Assembly (NCBI GenBank): GCA_004764695.1
Contig: SMSO01000032.1
Coordinates: 5,393,483-5,457,482, forward strand
DNA: 64,000 nucleotides
Source: Schizochytrium sp. TIO01
Lineage: Eukaryota > Sar > Bigyra > Thraustochytrida > Thraustochytriidae
Direction: 5' to 3'
The notes beneath the pieces are model-generated. The model had not been told where the DNA came from, made no database searches, and was given only the letters and a program-made list of their open reading frames with translations. Both the position numbers and the translations under genes were made by a program. Positions 54,473 through 64,000 of this stretch are shown in pieces. How positions within the stretch are numbered: position 1 is the first letter of the stretch; each line of letters starts with the position of its first letter.

Positions 54473-55301
54473 CGTTCGGCGTCTTTACAAGGTTTGTTTC
54501 AAGCAGCGTCAACGAAATACTGCAACTTATCGCTGACCGCCACTTGAATCAGCGATACCTTCTTAACGAAGCAAATGATGCCGACGATTTTTTCAGAATT
54601 CGCCTGATTGCCCGTAACTTTTAGTTGATGCAACGTATTCTGTTCCTGGTGTAGTGTGGCTGTATCAGGCAACACGGCGCTGCAATGCAGCAAGAGCGCG
54701 GACGAAAGCGAGAGCTCGCCCGGTAACTCGCTGATAGAGCTTTTATGGTTCGCGACGCTCTCTGAAGAGCAGTATTGATTCCCACCCTGAGGTAAACAAG
54801 GTTCCTGTTCTCTTCTTTGCATCAGCATTGGTAATTTTAACTATTCTGTCAAACTTAAATGTGCATCAGAACGGACAGGAGTCCCCGTACACACCCTTTT
54901 TAGTACACACCCACATGTTATTATGAAGTGGACATGTCTGATACTTTTCGTTCTTATATGCTGAATGGCGGCCCATGTTCTGGCAAGACTACCTATTAAA
55001 AACGTAGTACTTATGTTTTAACTGGGTTTATAGTTGCTTTGACTGTATTCATGAACATATAAATATGCGGGGGTTGGGGGTTATGTCATATAACTTTATT
55101 TAGATTGAATTAGTTTGCAATTCACTCGGGCAAATGTAGGCTAGCCAATCAATGTTTAGCATGTGATACAATCAAGGCGTTCATCAAAGGTGTAGGAGAA
55201 GAGATTATGGCGGCAGGTCATAATGAATAAAGTTAAAAGCTTAACAATTCAAATTCTGAAAGATATAATTTGTAACTTTTTACAATTAAATTATATGACC
55301 A
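54473..55301. other. Intergenic
   Basis: 829 bp. Upstream region of the EF-hand gene and 3' region of RAD17. A 109-codon minus frame (54828-54499, ATG start) has no family resemblance and may be leader sequence. The 54,900-55,300 part is AT-rich. Confidence 0.5.
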
Positions 55302-58300
55302 TTATATGTCCTCAATTTCATCATCACCAAGTTCTTGTGCGATCGAATGTGGTCCTGTCGCAGAAGTCATCGAGCTTGCAAGGGGTTGGTTATTAACCGC
55401 TGACTGAGAACAAATTTTCATCAAAGTTTGAAATGAAGCAAGCTCACTATGCACAGCAGTCGAGAGCTCCAGAACCGGTGGTGAACGAAATAGAGAGGAC
55501 CAATTCTCTAATTGCTCTTGGCGGCGAGATTGTACATCAAATACTGTAGGGCGAGTCACTTTTCCATCTGCAAAGCTTAGTGTTGCACGAGCCGTACGTG
55601 TTGCAGCAACCACGCGACTCGCTATAGAAGTCACGTAAGCACCAGGAAAAACTCGACCTGAGGCCTCGTATGTCCATACTCCAGCATCCTGGCGCTCGCC
55701 AGCTCCTGCAAAGACATCTGCAACAGAAAGTTGATCAAGGGCTTGCGCGATTTCATCAATACTCGTATAGTGTTGGGGAGCATTGAATTGAACGAAGGCG
55801 CACAGAGCATCGCCGTCAAGTGGGCACGCCCGGGCAACTTGTTCTGGGTCGAATGATAAAAGAGAGCGGTCAGCACTTTGAAGAGGCTTGAGATGGCGAC
55901 CTTTTGCTTTTGATTTTTCCTCATCATAAATTTCACCCAGGGTTTTGGCTCTCAATAGTTTACCAACAGCATGATTAATTGAGTATACCGTGTCGCGGGC
56001 ATCCTCTTGTTCTTCTCCGTCATCGGATCCAATCTGATGTACGGAATTTGTTTGTTCAGTTCCATATTTTTTCAGTTGTTTTTCTAATGCGTGCACGCTG
56101 AATGAAGTCACAGGGGATTTTCGTCTTCGCTTTCCTAGCCCCTTTTCAGAGTCTGCCGGTTCACCACCGATGGAATAAAACTGAAGAAGCTGAATTGCAC
56201 TACGGAGGTCACCATTTGCACGAAGCACAATGTCCAGTAGTACACTCTCTGGAACAGCAATATTCTCTGAATTCCGGACTTTGGTTAGTACACGGGTGAG
56301 TCGGCCTGGCGGTACTCGGCCGAGACCTAAGCTCAAAGTAGAATGAGCGCTCATGACATCTTCAGAGTAAAGACGCCGTAAGGTGTTTGGATTAGCAGTC
56401 TCCCCGTGACTTGTATATATGATAATCATTGGATGGTGAGACCTGGACTGTGCTTGAAGAGCACGCTGAAAAGCTTCCTTTTTCTCTGGAGACTTCATGT
56501 ATGGGAGCTCTTCAACTACCAAAATTGATCTACGCAAAGGCTTTGCTGATACCTTGGTAGAACCAAGCTGCAAACTCGGGAATCTTGTTGTCCGTAAAAA
56601 ACCAACAAAATCATCGAGCTGTGAGACGTATGGAATATAAAAGTCACTGTGCCGTTCACGAGCATCAAGACCAAGACCATCCTCGGATGTTACAAGGCTC
56701 GTAGCTCTGTCAGTTTCGCTCTTCCATTCACGCAACTCAATACCGAGTTCTTTTGCAAGCACCTCCACGCAGAGGGTCTTTCCTGCTCCGCTAGGTCCAT
56801 GTAATACTAAGCAAGTTTGATACGGGTTAGTATTGATTGCACTAACTTCTCTCATCCATTCACGAATTTCCTCAACACGTTTTTTAGGAAGTGCCTCAAC
56901 GAGGTCAGCAAAACATTCTGGGCGATGCTTTTCACACCATAAATTGGGCAGATTTACTTCTGCATAGTCTTCAACACAACTCCGGTCTTGCTGAACGGGG
57001 TTTATAGATGTGACATTCATCTTTTGTGTTTGGCTGTGTTTGCGTTGTAACCTAGGCGTCTCAGTCTTGGATGACATGCCGCTGATTTTCATTAGGTGGC
57101 TAGGTGCATCAATGTCATCACCAGAGCTAGAAACATCAACATAACTAGTAGATCGAGTGCGGGCTTTTGATGCAGCAACCCTGACCGGACTGATTTGCGG
57201 AATGTCGTTAGAAGAAGTTGACTTTTTAGATTCAGACAGAGCCATTAGTTGTTTTTTAGTATCGTTTGATTTTTTTTCTGATCTTTGCACTGAATACTCA
57301 TCATCACGACTACGTTTGGAATTCTTGTCGTACTGACTGGTGGTTTTGTCTTCACTGTTTTGGTGACGGCAATTCCGTTGGGGAATGTTTTCATAAAAAT
57401 CGTCGTCTTCGCTTTCATCACTGCCTGATATACTAAAGCGAGATACCGCTTGAGCTCGTTTTATATTACAAACCGGTTTTAACGAGTGATCACCTTTTAG
57501 CAGTGTCCCTGCAGATTTACTACCTTGGTTTAACAACTGATCCACGCTCATCCCTTTGCGTCTTCTGGGGTAAGCATCATCCTCCAGATCCTCATTGTTA
57601 TCGTCTGATATATGTGCCCGGGGATTCGCACAGGAGAAACACTTTTCATGACTACGAGCATTCACAGCAGTGCAATGTTCACATGCCCACTTGCCATTCT
57701 TTAAATCTTTTCCTCGCTCGCGCTTACAAAGAAGGCATGCCAGCGCCATTGGCGGGTTTTTCAGAGTACATTTCTCACATTTCCAACTGCAGCTATTTTG
57801 GGTTGGTCCTGAGGATTCACTCAATTCATCTTCAGCATTCTCTGGGGTCATTTTTGCAGGTTCTCGTCTACGCGACCTAAAGAAATCAAGGTGTGTTTTG
57901 CTTGAAGAGGAGCCTCTGGCGGATGAATCCTGACTTGAGGATAAAATCTCAACTTCAGGTGAAACGCTACGAGCTGGAGAGGGTGGTGGATCCTTTGAAT
58001 GATCCTCATCGTCACTATCTTTCATATTATAGACAATGAGTTCGTTATCACTCTCACTCTCACTCTTGTATCTAGCATTTTCTCCATGACTCCTGATATT
58101 TTCATCATCGTCATCGTCGTCATCGTCAAGAACAATGACTGGTGTCGATGTTGGTAATTTAGTTTTAGATGCATGTTTGTTCAAGGATTCTGAGAAACCT
58201 GACTCAGCAAAGAAAGTCGAAGAGGATATCGATGATGACGACGACAGGGCAGATGGCTTTGGCTCTTTTGCTGCCCCCTTTATTTCTGTAGCAGATACTT

Positions 58301-58592
58301 TCAAGGATGATGATACTGATTCCGATGGTGGTTTCTGGCGAGTTTGCAATCGTTTACTTTGATGATGCCTCACTTGTGCTTTAGGTTCGACTCGAAACCT
58401 CTTCATCGTAAACGGTGTTTTCGTCGCGGGCTCATCGTCACCATCTTCATCGTCATCATCGCTCGCATTATGTGAGGTGTCACGCTGACCTCGGTTCTGT
58501 GAAGGCACGGAAATAGCAGCATCATCATCATCAATCTCATCTTCATCGTCTTCGATTGGATCATCATTGTGCCAATCGAGCACTCGAGACAT
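55302..58592 (-). CDS. RAD17: RAD17 checkpoint clamp loader with two RanBP2-type zinc fingers
   Basis: Large subunit of the RAD17-RFC complex, which loads the 9-1-1 clamp at DNA damage. Single exon, 1096 aa; human RAD17 is about 680. The AAA+ core (548-1000) shows LWCEKHRPECFADL, Walker A GPSGAGKT (599-606), IELREW (RAD17-type), Walker B ILVVEELP (690-697), NGDLRSAIQLLQF and GAYVTSIASR. The C-terminal GDDEIEDI resembles the acidic 9-1-1-binding tail of RAD17. RFC1, ATAD5 and CTF18 fit less well. The N-terminal 540 residues are acidic and disordered apart from two perfect RanBP2 fingers: Trp270, Cys272, 275, 286, 289, and Trp302, Cys304, 307, 318, 321, each with the conserved Asn. VIVLDDDD (152-159) resembles a SUMO-interacting motif. 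This N-terminal arrangement is not part of the RAD17 proteins I know. Confidence 0.9.
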   Translation of the reverse strand: MSRVLDWHNDDPIEDDEDEIDDDDAAISVPSQNRGQRDTSHNASDDDDEDGDDEPATKTPFTMKRFRVEPKAQVRHHQSKRLQTRQKPPSESVSSSLKVSATEIKGAAKEPKPSALSSSSSISSSTFFAESGFSESLNKHASKTKLPTSTPVIVLDDDDDDDDENIRSHGENARYKSESESDNELIVYNMKDSDDEDHSKDPPPSPARSVSPEVEILSSSQDSSARGSSSSKTHLDFFRSRRREPAKMTPENAEDELSESSGPTQNSCSWKCEKCTLKNPPMALACLLCKRERGKDLKNGKWACEHCTAVNARSHEKCFSCANPRAHISDDNNEDLEDDAYPRRRKGMSVDQLLNQGSKSAGTLLKGDHSLKPVCNIKRAQAVSRFSISGSDESEDDDFYENIPQRNCRHQNSEDKTTSQYDKNSKRSRDDEYSVQRSEKKSNDTKKQLMALSESKKSTSSNDIPQISPVRVAASKARTRSTSYVDVSSSGDDIDAPSHLMKISGMSSKTETPRLQRKHSQTQKMNVTSINPVQQDRSCVEDYAEVNLPNLWCEKHRPECFADLVEALPKKRVEEIREWMREVSAINTNPYQTCLVLHGPSGAGKTLCVEVLAKELGIELREWKSETDRATSLVTSEDGLGLDARERHSDFYIPYVSQLDDFVGFLRTTRFPSLQLGSTKVSAKPLRRSILVVEELPYMKSPEKKEAFQRALQAQSRSHHPMIIIYTSHGETANPNTLRRLYSEDVMSAHSTLSLGLGRVPPGRLTRVLTKVRNSENIAVPESVLLDIVLRANGDLRSAIQLLQFYSIGGEPADSEKGLGKRRRKSPVTSFSVHALEKQLKKYGTEQTNSVHQIGSDDGEEQEDARDTVYSINHAVGKLLRAKTLGEIYDEEKSKAKGRHLKPLQSADRSLLSFDPEQVARACPLDGDALCAFVQFNAPQHYTSIDEIAQALDQLSVADVFAGAGERQDAGVWTYEASGRVFPGAYVTSIASRVVAATRTARATLSFADGKVTRPTVFDVQSRRQEQLENWSSLFRSPPVLELSTAVHSELASFQTLMKICSQSAVNNQPLASSMTSATGPHSIAQELGDDEIEDI

Positions 58593-59759
58593 GCTTACTA
58601 TGTCTACAACTGGTTCTTATTGCAGCTCCAAGAGTAATTTGAAGATTCTACTCGCCCCCCAAAACAGGAACAACTAGTTTGTAGTTTTGTTGTACCTGTC
58701 GTCTTTGTTTTCTTCACCCTCCCCGTCGTTTATTGCCGAGGCAAGTTGATCTTCGCTTTGCAGCCGTCGTTGGGCTGCAACTCCAAGCGTCACAAAACCA
58801 GCTCTGCTGCTGCCTGCGCTCCAGTTTACTTGCGTTATGAGACTGCAAACACCGCGGAATGCGTCCCCGCCGAGTTTGACCCGCGCTCCGCGAGGCTCCA
58901 AGCACGGCGGAACGAAGCGTCAAACCTGAACGGGTTTCGCCCAAAGGGTTTTGCTGACTTAGGAAATAACCACACTCCTACTCGACCTACTATATTGTAT
59001 TTTTGATAAGAAAATCTACGATAAAGAAAGCGGAAGTGCCTTAGCAACCAAGATACTCAAGACAACTAATGGCATGGAAAGCGAGCAAATTCTTTTGATC
59101 AGCTAGCTTGATTCAGTATGGCACCAAAGTCATTGAGTTTATTGCACAGAGAAATGGTGTATTTCTATTTGTGACGACGGGTGGTGCCAACCATCCACAA
59201 GCGATTCTTCAAGCATATTTTTATTGTGGCTTATCAAAACTTTATGGAGAAGTTAGCAATAGAGAGCGGTAACCTTAACACAAATCAGTGTTGAGAGCGC
59301 TTGCAGAATACAGAAGAATAACTCTAATACACAAGTAGCATCATCCTATCATCGTGTTCCAAACAGGCCAACGGCCGTTAAGAAAACATGAATCTGACCA
59401 CCGTGAGAGATGGAGGTGGGAAAAATCTGAGCAGCACCTTAAATTGAAAAAAAATGGGTTTGCAATAAGTTAGAAGTATATATTAAAAAGAATTGAATAC
59501 CTAGTACCCAAGAAAGGCGCATAAGCTGTGGCCATCCTACTTTGACTTTAGGAGTGTTGGCTGGTAAGGGGGGTATTGATCGCTCTTGTTTGCTTAGTAT
59601 GAGTAGAGCGCAACAAGTGTCAGGAGATGATGACTAACTCATCGTTCTATCTCGTGACAGAGATGAAAAACAAAATAGACTGATAGCTCCAAATCTAGGA
59701 ATGATGCAACACATCAGCAGGGTGGTATGGGACATCTCATCGAGGTTTGAAGTGGCTGA
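58593..59759. other. Intergenic
   Basis: 1.2 kb. GC-rich part (58,700-58,970) probably the RAD17 promoter and leader. A plus-strand open frame there starts only at TTG. The remainder is AT-rich, without features. Confidence 0.5.
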
Positions 59760-61457
59760 TCATTGATTTTGGGTGCAGAGCTGGCCATAACTTGCCGCTG
59801 ATCGAGACTGGTAGCCTAGGCGACGGAGGCGGGCATCACGCCGCTCACGGTCAGCATTTTCGCAAGCCTCGTCATGACGCATATCGAGTAGTTCAAGAAA
59901 GGGAATTCCACGATAAACAAAGACTTGCCGATGTTCACGTTGCCAGTTCCTTATTGCGGCTCGCACGTGACGCTCAATACGAAGGCGCTCCCGTGAGAGT
60001 GCCAGTGCATTGCGATTGCGCTCATCCTGGCTCAAATATGCTGCACTTCGATCTGTGGATAGCTCCCTTTCGCGAGCAAACACAGACTCAAGTTGTCTAG
60101 CTAGGCGTATCGGCTTTGACGAATCTGGCTGCGAGCGCAATCGACGCTTAAGACGCTCGAGCTGATCAATAATATAAAGCGGGCGAGCATCATTTGGGAT
60201 TTCATCAAGTTGCGATAGAATATCGAGCCGCTCACGAAATGAAATGCAAGCCTCATCCCAAGCATTGATAAGGCGTTGATCGGTACGGTTCTTATTGTTA
60301 AGCAAAAGATGCTGATGGAAAGAACGTTCTGCCGCAAGCTCGCTTTCCCATTCTCGATGAATAGGTGATTCTGAATGAGCGCTGGGTAGAGAAACATCAC
60401 ACGGAGTGTGGTTGTCATGGCGGGGTGATGGCTTTTGAGAGCGCGGACTTGGCGACTTTTGATAAGAAAGCGAAGATATTTGGTGTTGTTTTGAGTTTGA
60501 TTGTCGACGAATCTCTTGCAGAAGCTCAAAGCTGGACATTGAATTCTCAACACGAGGAACAGTTCCTTGAGAATCCTCCACTGCATCCACAGGTGCGGGC
60601 CTTTCCTCTTTTCGCTCATGTGTCAGCTCTTGAGCTTTAGGGAATCTTGAAGAGAGGGGGGATGTTGCGGACGAGGGTGGCGTTGCTTCAATCAGCGTTC
60701 TCTGTGTAAGCGAAATATCAACTGGAGGAGGCGCTTGTGACCTGAGAGAGATGTTTGTACTTGCGGGTCGAGGACGATTAACTGGAGAGGCTGGTCTAGA
60801 GTGATTTGTCTCCGACTTTGTTTCTTCTCGCTCCTGAAAATGAAATGATGAAGGGGACAAAGGCGGCTGAGTTTGTTGATCAACGCCAAGAAGCACGAGT
60901 GCTTCGATTCTTGAGTGTGCAGTCTCCAGCTCCGCACGAAGTCTGGCTGCCTCGTGGCGTGCCTTTTCCAAGTTTGTTTGAACCTCCCGTCGCTCAAGTT
61001 TCTCTGTTTGTAGTTGTTTTTGTGCAAGCTTGAGTGCGTGATCCCTGTCCCTAACCTTTATTCGGAGTTCTGTTATTTCTTCCTCGCGTTCACGGAGAAG
61101 CTTTTCAATATCTCGTGCGCGTTCATTAGTGCATTTTGTATTATCCAAGGAGTCGCCAGGTTTGGCTGTCGAGTTGTCAAGACTGTCATCAAGCACGCTC
61201 CCAATGGCTGCTTCCCATGCGTCTTGCTCCTGATCGGTATTGTTGAGGTCCCAAGACGGCCTTGCCCTTGCAAAGTGGCCATTTCGCACAACTCCGCGGG
61301 TTGAGGCGTCTCGGAGTACCTCCGAAAGGTCCTCTGCCCACGAAGACTGTTCGAGTCTTCTCCGCGGACTCGTCATGGCTTCAGTCTCTTCGCCAATCCC
61401 GAGCTCCTTATCGCCGGAGCGTAAGGGTGCCTCACCCTGCATGCATCGAAAAAACAT
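59760..61457 (-). CDS. Uncharacterised coiled-coil protein
   Basis: 565 aa from ATG 61457; a second candidate start, at ATG 61376 (MTSPRRRLEQ), gives 538 aa. An N-terminal acidic segment with SSWAEDLSEVLRDA precedes a long coiled coil (about residues 111-191; ERARDIEKLLREREEEITEL, KLERREVQTNLEKARHEAAR). A Ser/Pro-rich disordered centre follows (about 200-380), then a second helical, Arg/Glu-rich region (about 400-560; WDEACISFRERLDILSQL, IIDQLERLKRRLRSQP, RERLRIERHVRAAIRNWQRE). No enzymatic motif, signal peptide or membrane segment. The layout suits a centrosomal or cytoskeletal scaffold, but I recognise no family. Confidence 0.7.
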   Translation of the reverse strand: MFFRCMQGEAPLRSGDKELGIGEETEAMTSPRRRLEQSSWAEDLSEVLRDASTRGVVRNGHFARARPSWDLNNTDQEQDAWEAAIGSVLDDSLDNSTAKPGDSLDNTKCTNERARDIEKLLREREEEITELRIKVRDRDHALKLAQKQLQTEKLERREVQTNLEKARHEAARLRAELETAHSRIEALVLLGVDQQTQPPLSPSSFHFQEREETKSETNHSRPASPVNRPRPASTNISLRSQAPPPVDISLTQRTLIEATPPSSATSPLSSRFPKAQELTHERKEERPAPVDAVEDSQGTVPRVENSMSSFELLQEIRRQSNSKQHQISSLSYQKSPSPRSQKPSPRHDNHTPCDVSLPSAHSESPIHREWESELAAERSFHQHLLLNNKNRTDQRLINAWDEACISFRERLDILSQLDEIPNDARPLYIIDQLERLKRRLRSQPDSSKPIRLARQLESVFARERELSTDRSAAYLSQDERNRNALALSRERLRIERHVRAAIRNWQREHRQVFVYRGIPFLELLDMRHDEACENADRERRDARLRRLGYQSRSAASYGQLCTQNQ

Positions 61458-61504
61458 GATGGAAAATACCTTTGCACAAGCGCAACCGAAACTTTTCACC
61501 TAAA

Positions 61505-61527
61505 TAAATCAATCAATCAATCAATCA
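61505..61527. repeat. (AATC)n microsatellite
   Basis: Five units just upstream of the coiled-coil gene's start region. Confidence 0.85.
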
Positions 61528-61685
61528 GCTGTTTCACCCTGGGTCCGGTGCGAGATCCACCATTCACTGGTTAAAAAAACGCCAACTCGGTCAACCGTGA
61601 CAGGTACACACCCTGCTCGGAACGAGCGTGGATACTGTGCCGATCAGAACAGAAATTTCAAGATTGACGGCGATCATGAGTTGTG

Positions 61686-61712
61686 CATGAGTCATGAGTC
61701 ATGAGTCATGAC
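61686..61712. repeat. 7-bp tandem repeat CATGAGT
   Basis: Three and a half copies. Each copy contains TGAGTCA, the AP-1/bZIP consensus palindrome, so it could be a regulatory cluster about 240 bp upstream of the minus-strand start at 61457. Confidence 0.75.
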
Positions 61713-62547
61713 GCGCGGGAGGGGTCTTCGGCGGTGGCGATGATGCTGGTCGCCGCCGTCACCGCTGTCGGGTGCGTGGCCCAGCGCCTTCGTTTGTGGC
61801 ACGGGGCTGGCGACCTGAGGGTGGCAGCGAGCGACCACGGCTGTGGGCCACGTGCATGGTTCGAAGACAGACCAGCAAGGTAGCCTGGTCAGCCTTGGAC
61901 CTTCGCTTTCTCTCGAAGCGGGACCCGGAAAGGTGGCTCCGATCCCGACGGGGGCGGGCAGGACGCTCGTGGCCGCGGGTCTGCGCAGCATTGAATTTGC
62001 CGACGGATACAAACAACTCGGACTGACTTGCTGTGTGAGTGTGTTCTTCACAGCAAGTGCCTGCTGTCTATTAGGCACTCCTCGCCGTGGAGCAGGCGAT
62101 CAGTGATTGATCCGGCAGGAAGACCCTTCGAGCCCGCAGGAGATCTCGGGCAAAGGTACCGCCCGTCATGTGAAGCGGTGGATCTCGCCTGCTAGAGAGA
62201 TTCACGCACACAAGTCTCGGATGCGGCCGCTGAAGACTGTACGGCTGCTGCTGCTGCTGATGATGATGATGGTGATGATGGGAGAGTTCGGGCCTGCGGG
62301 CTCTGGAGCAGGGCGCAGGCGAGAGGCAGAGGGCGAGGTTGGTTGGGAGAATCGAGGATTTTGGACATAGGTATAGGAAAATTAGCTTTTGAAGTATGTT
62401 ACATCATTTTAAAAGGAGAGAGTATGTTCAACATTACATGTGTATAGAGATTGGCTGCGCCCACGTAGAGCAGGCTCGCGAAGAAGCAGGCTCAGTGTAA
62501 ACTTGCCAGAGTGACAGTGGCTGCTTCCAGAGCAACCAGCGTCACCA

Positions 62548-62586
62548 TTTTGTTTGTTTGTTTGTTTGTTTGTTTGTTTGTTTGTT
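62548..62586. repeat. (TTTG)n microsatellite
   Basis: About nine units. Confidence 0.9.
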
Positions 62587-63015
62587 GAGAAAGATTAAAC
62601 ACCTTCCTAATAAGTACAGGGCGTCAAAAAGGTTCTTCTTGTAAAGAATTTTCTTACGCAGGACACTGGTTCGTCATTTTCGTTGAGAATGTAACTGCAA
62701 TGACGAAGTCCAGCAGAGGTCAACAGCGTGAGGCTTTACGAAGCTTCTTGTCTTTTTCATTTGTTTGCTTGGTTTGCCTGCTTGTTTGTACATTTTCGAA
62801 AGAGTAAGAGAATCCATGTTGTGGTCTTTTGCTGCCTACCGTCCGGGACTCCACCATATGCTTTTACCATGGTCAGTGATCTCGAGAACCCCCCTCAAAA
62901 AGTTTGTTTTTGAGATAAGGTGGCTCTGGTCTGTTTTGTTCAATTTAAACTGTTGTAAGCGAAATTGACCAGCCACTCTTTGAAAAACAAGTTCCTAGGA
63001 CCAACGTAGTATCCC

Positions 63016-63717
63016 TCATGGCGATTCAGGTTTAGCACCAGTGAGAGCTTCTCTAATCTCTCGAGTAAGAGCGCCAATGCTAGCGCCTTCGCGTAGCAAG
63101 CGGCGCACGTCCTCTTGAAGCACCGATGTATTGGATGAGCGGTTCTTGGTGAGCTGGTGAGTCCTCGCACGAGAGATTGTGGACTCAAGAGAGTAGACTT
63201 CCTGGTCCTGCTCAGGTTGCTGAAGATCCTCCCTTTCGGGGTGATCTGAGGCATCCTCTTCATCTTTACGCTCCTCTTCAACACTCCGCGTAAGGTCATT
63301 TTTACTTATTTCCAAGTCTTGGTTGTCAATATTTTGACGAAGTCTGGCAAGCCAGTTATCCTCACGGGCGGGAAGTGGCTTTGGAAGTGTAGCAATTCCA
63401 ATCGGCGCCTGGTCAAGATCTTGAGGGCGCAGGATCGGGTTTTTGCCCCGTCGCAGCGAAGAGTTTGCATCTGTTGATTTGAAAATTTCAATCTCCTCGA
63501 GCCTCGCAAGGACTGCATCAACCTGGCGAGCGCTTACGCTCGCAATGCGGTCGATCATGCTAGCCAGCCTCCACGCTACGTTGTACCCTCCACCCTGGCC
63601 GTCCAGCTCAGGTGCGCTTGTTTTGGCCTCCACGACCTCCCCGACGCGGGCTCTTGTGTCGTCGTGGCCGATCATCACCTCCTCCGTTCTCGCCACCTGC
63701 ACGCTCTCACGAGTCAT
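63016..63717 (-). CDS. Uncharacterised charged protein (233 aa)
   Basis: Starts at ATG 63717 and stops at 63016. The N-terminal half has predicted helices (WRLASMIDRIASVSARQVDA, VLARLEEIEIFK). A basic/Pro-containing middle (PIGIATLPKPLPAREDNW, LARLRQN) and a strongly acidic segment (about 140-175) follow. The end, VLQEDVRRLLREGASIGALT then REIREAL, is an amphipathic helix. No known domain, membrane segment or signal peptide. Codon use matches the neighbouring genes, and the frame is open over the whole length, so it is probably real. Nothing shows a functional link to the neighbouring coiled-coil gene. Confidence 0.6.
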   Translation of the reverse strand: MTRESVQVARTEEVMIGHDDTRARVGEVVEAKTSAPELDGQGGGYNVAWRLASMIDRIASVSARQVDAVLARLEEIEIFKSTDANSSLRRGKNPILRPQDLDQAPIGIATLPKPLPAREDNWLARLRQNIDNQDLEISKNDLTRSVEEERKDEEDASDHPEREDLQQPEQDQEVYSLESTISRARTHQLTKNRSSNTSVLQEDVRRLLREGASIGALTREIREALTGAKPESP

Positions 63718-64000
63718 CGTGCTCTAGTCTAGTCTCTTGTGTTGTCCTTTGCCCTGACTCTTGCGCGCGTGTGTCTTTATGGGCTAGCTGTCCCTCTTCT
63801 CAAGTGGACTCGCCGCCGACTTGAAGTTCTGTTCGCCGCTCGCGTTATCTGCATTCGGGTTCTGCTTTCCCCAAAAATTCAAACTCAACTTTTCCAATTC
63901 CAATTCCATTTCTATTTTCAAATTCCAATTCCAATTCCAGTCTCAAAAGTTCTTTTCTTCCAAGAAAAAAAAGAAAAAGAAAAAGAAAAAGAGAAGAAGA
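63718..64000. promoter_or_regulatory. Upstream region of the last gene, with simple repeats
   Basis: CT-rich upstream sequence, then an AATTCC-type repeat (63894-63940) and an A/G-rich run (63963-64000) at the window edge. No motif can be named. Confidence 0.4.

Larger units (their letters stand above)
61458..63015. other. Intergenic with GC-rich open frame
   Basis: 1.6 kb. A GC-rich block (61,690-62,350) includes a plus-strand frame open from 61819 to 62106 with the protein-like part LEAGPGKVAPIPTGAGRTLV then AAGLRSIEFADGYKQLG, without an ATG near its 5' end. Short leucine/methionine runs downstream come from CTG/ATG repeats. No family recognised. Confidence 0.35.

Noticed and set aside
55302-58592. 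ATAD5/ELG1 or RFC1 instead of RAD17
   Set aside because: The IELREW segment, the ILVVEELP Walker B region, the TSIASR block and the acidic C-terminus match RAD17. ATAD5- or RFC1-specific features such as a BRCT domain are absent.
62107-62370. 87-codon frame with Leu and Met runs
   Set aside because: The hydrophobic run is produced by CTG and ATG triplet repeats, and the rest has no resemblance to known proteins.

Overview
The window is nuclear DNA from a eukaryotic microbe. It carries compact protein genes with no intron or one short GT-AG intron. The gene set is eukaryote-only: heterotrimeric G-protein beta, the eIF2B beta subunit, an importin-4-type karyopherin, the AMPK beta subunit, Golgi COG2, U5 snRNP Dim1/TXNL4A, the meiotic helicase HFM1/MER3, the checkpoint clamp loader RAD17, and a cilia/flagella protein (CFAP119-like). 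The flagellar and meiotic genes, the intron-poor structure and the many tetranucleotide microsatellites would suit a flagellated protist such as a thraustochytrid or other stramenopile. That placement is inference, because no taxonomic marker gene (rRNA, mitochondrial gene) is present.

Layout. Bases 1-17.0 kb are gene-poor. They hold many microsatellites, a 40-bp minisatellite, a long AT-rich stretch (about 5.7-13.1 kb) and several short protein-like but broken reading frames that look like decayed genes or transposons. From 17.3 kb to 39.8 kb the window is gene-rich: GNB (+), a membrane-anchored selenoprotein-W-like thioredoxin-fold protein (-), AIDA (+), an SDR-like protein (+), HFM1 (-), a small GC-rich frame (+), EIF2B2 (+), a C9orf85-like zinc-ribbon protein (-), an importin-4-like protein (+) and AMPK beta (-). 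A 5-kb microsatellite-rich gap (39.8-45.0 kb) contains a frameshifted coding remnant. From 45 kb to the end the genes are the CFAP119-like gene (-), COG2 (+), TXNL4A (-), a large EF-hand protein (-), RAD17 (-) and two uncharacterised coiled-coil or charged proteins (-).

How the genes relate. There is no operon-like pathway cluster. The genes are housekeeping, trafficking, signalling, splicing and genome-maintenance functions placed side by side, mostly as convergent or divergent neighbours with 0.1-1.7 kb between them. Six genes have exactly one intron each (244, 104, 115, 155, 280 and 392 bp). Their splice sites were chosen because the joined frames restore conserved family sequence.

No CRISPR array, tRNA, rRNA or intact mobile element was found. 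The observations I consider most worth following are the RAD17 homologue with two perfect RanBP2-type zinc fingers and SUMO-interaction-like motifs, the membrane-anchored CxxC SelW-like protein, the PIP-box-like motif in the HFM1 tail, and the broken coding remnants in the repeat-rich parts.
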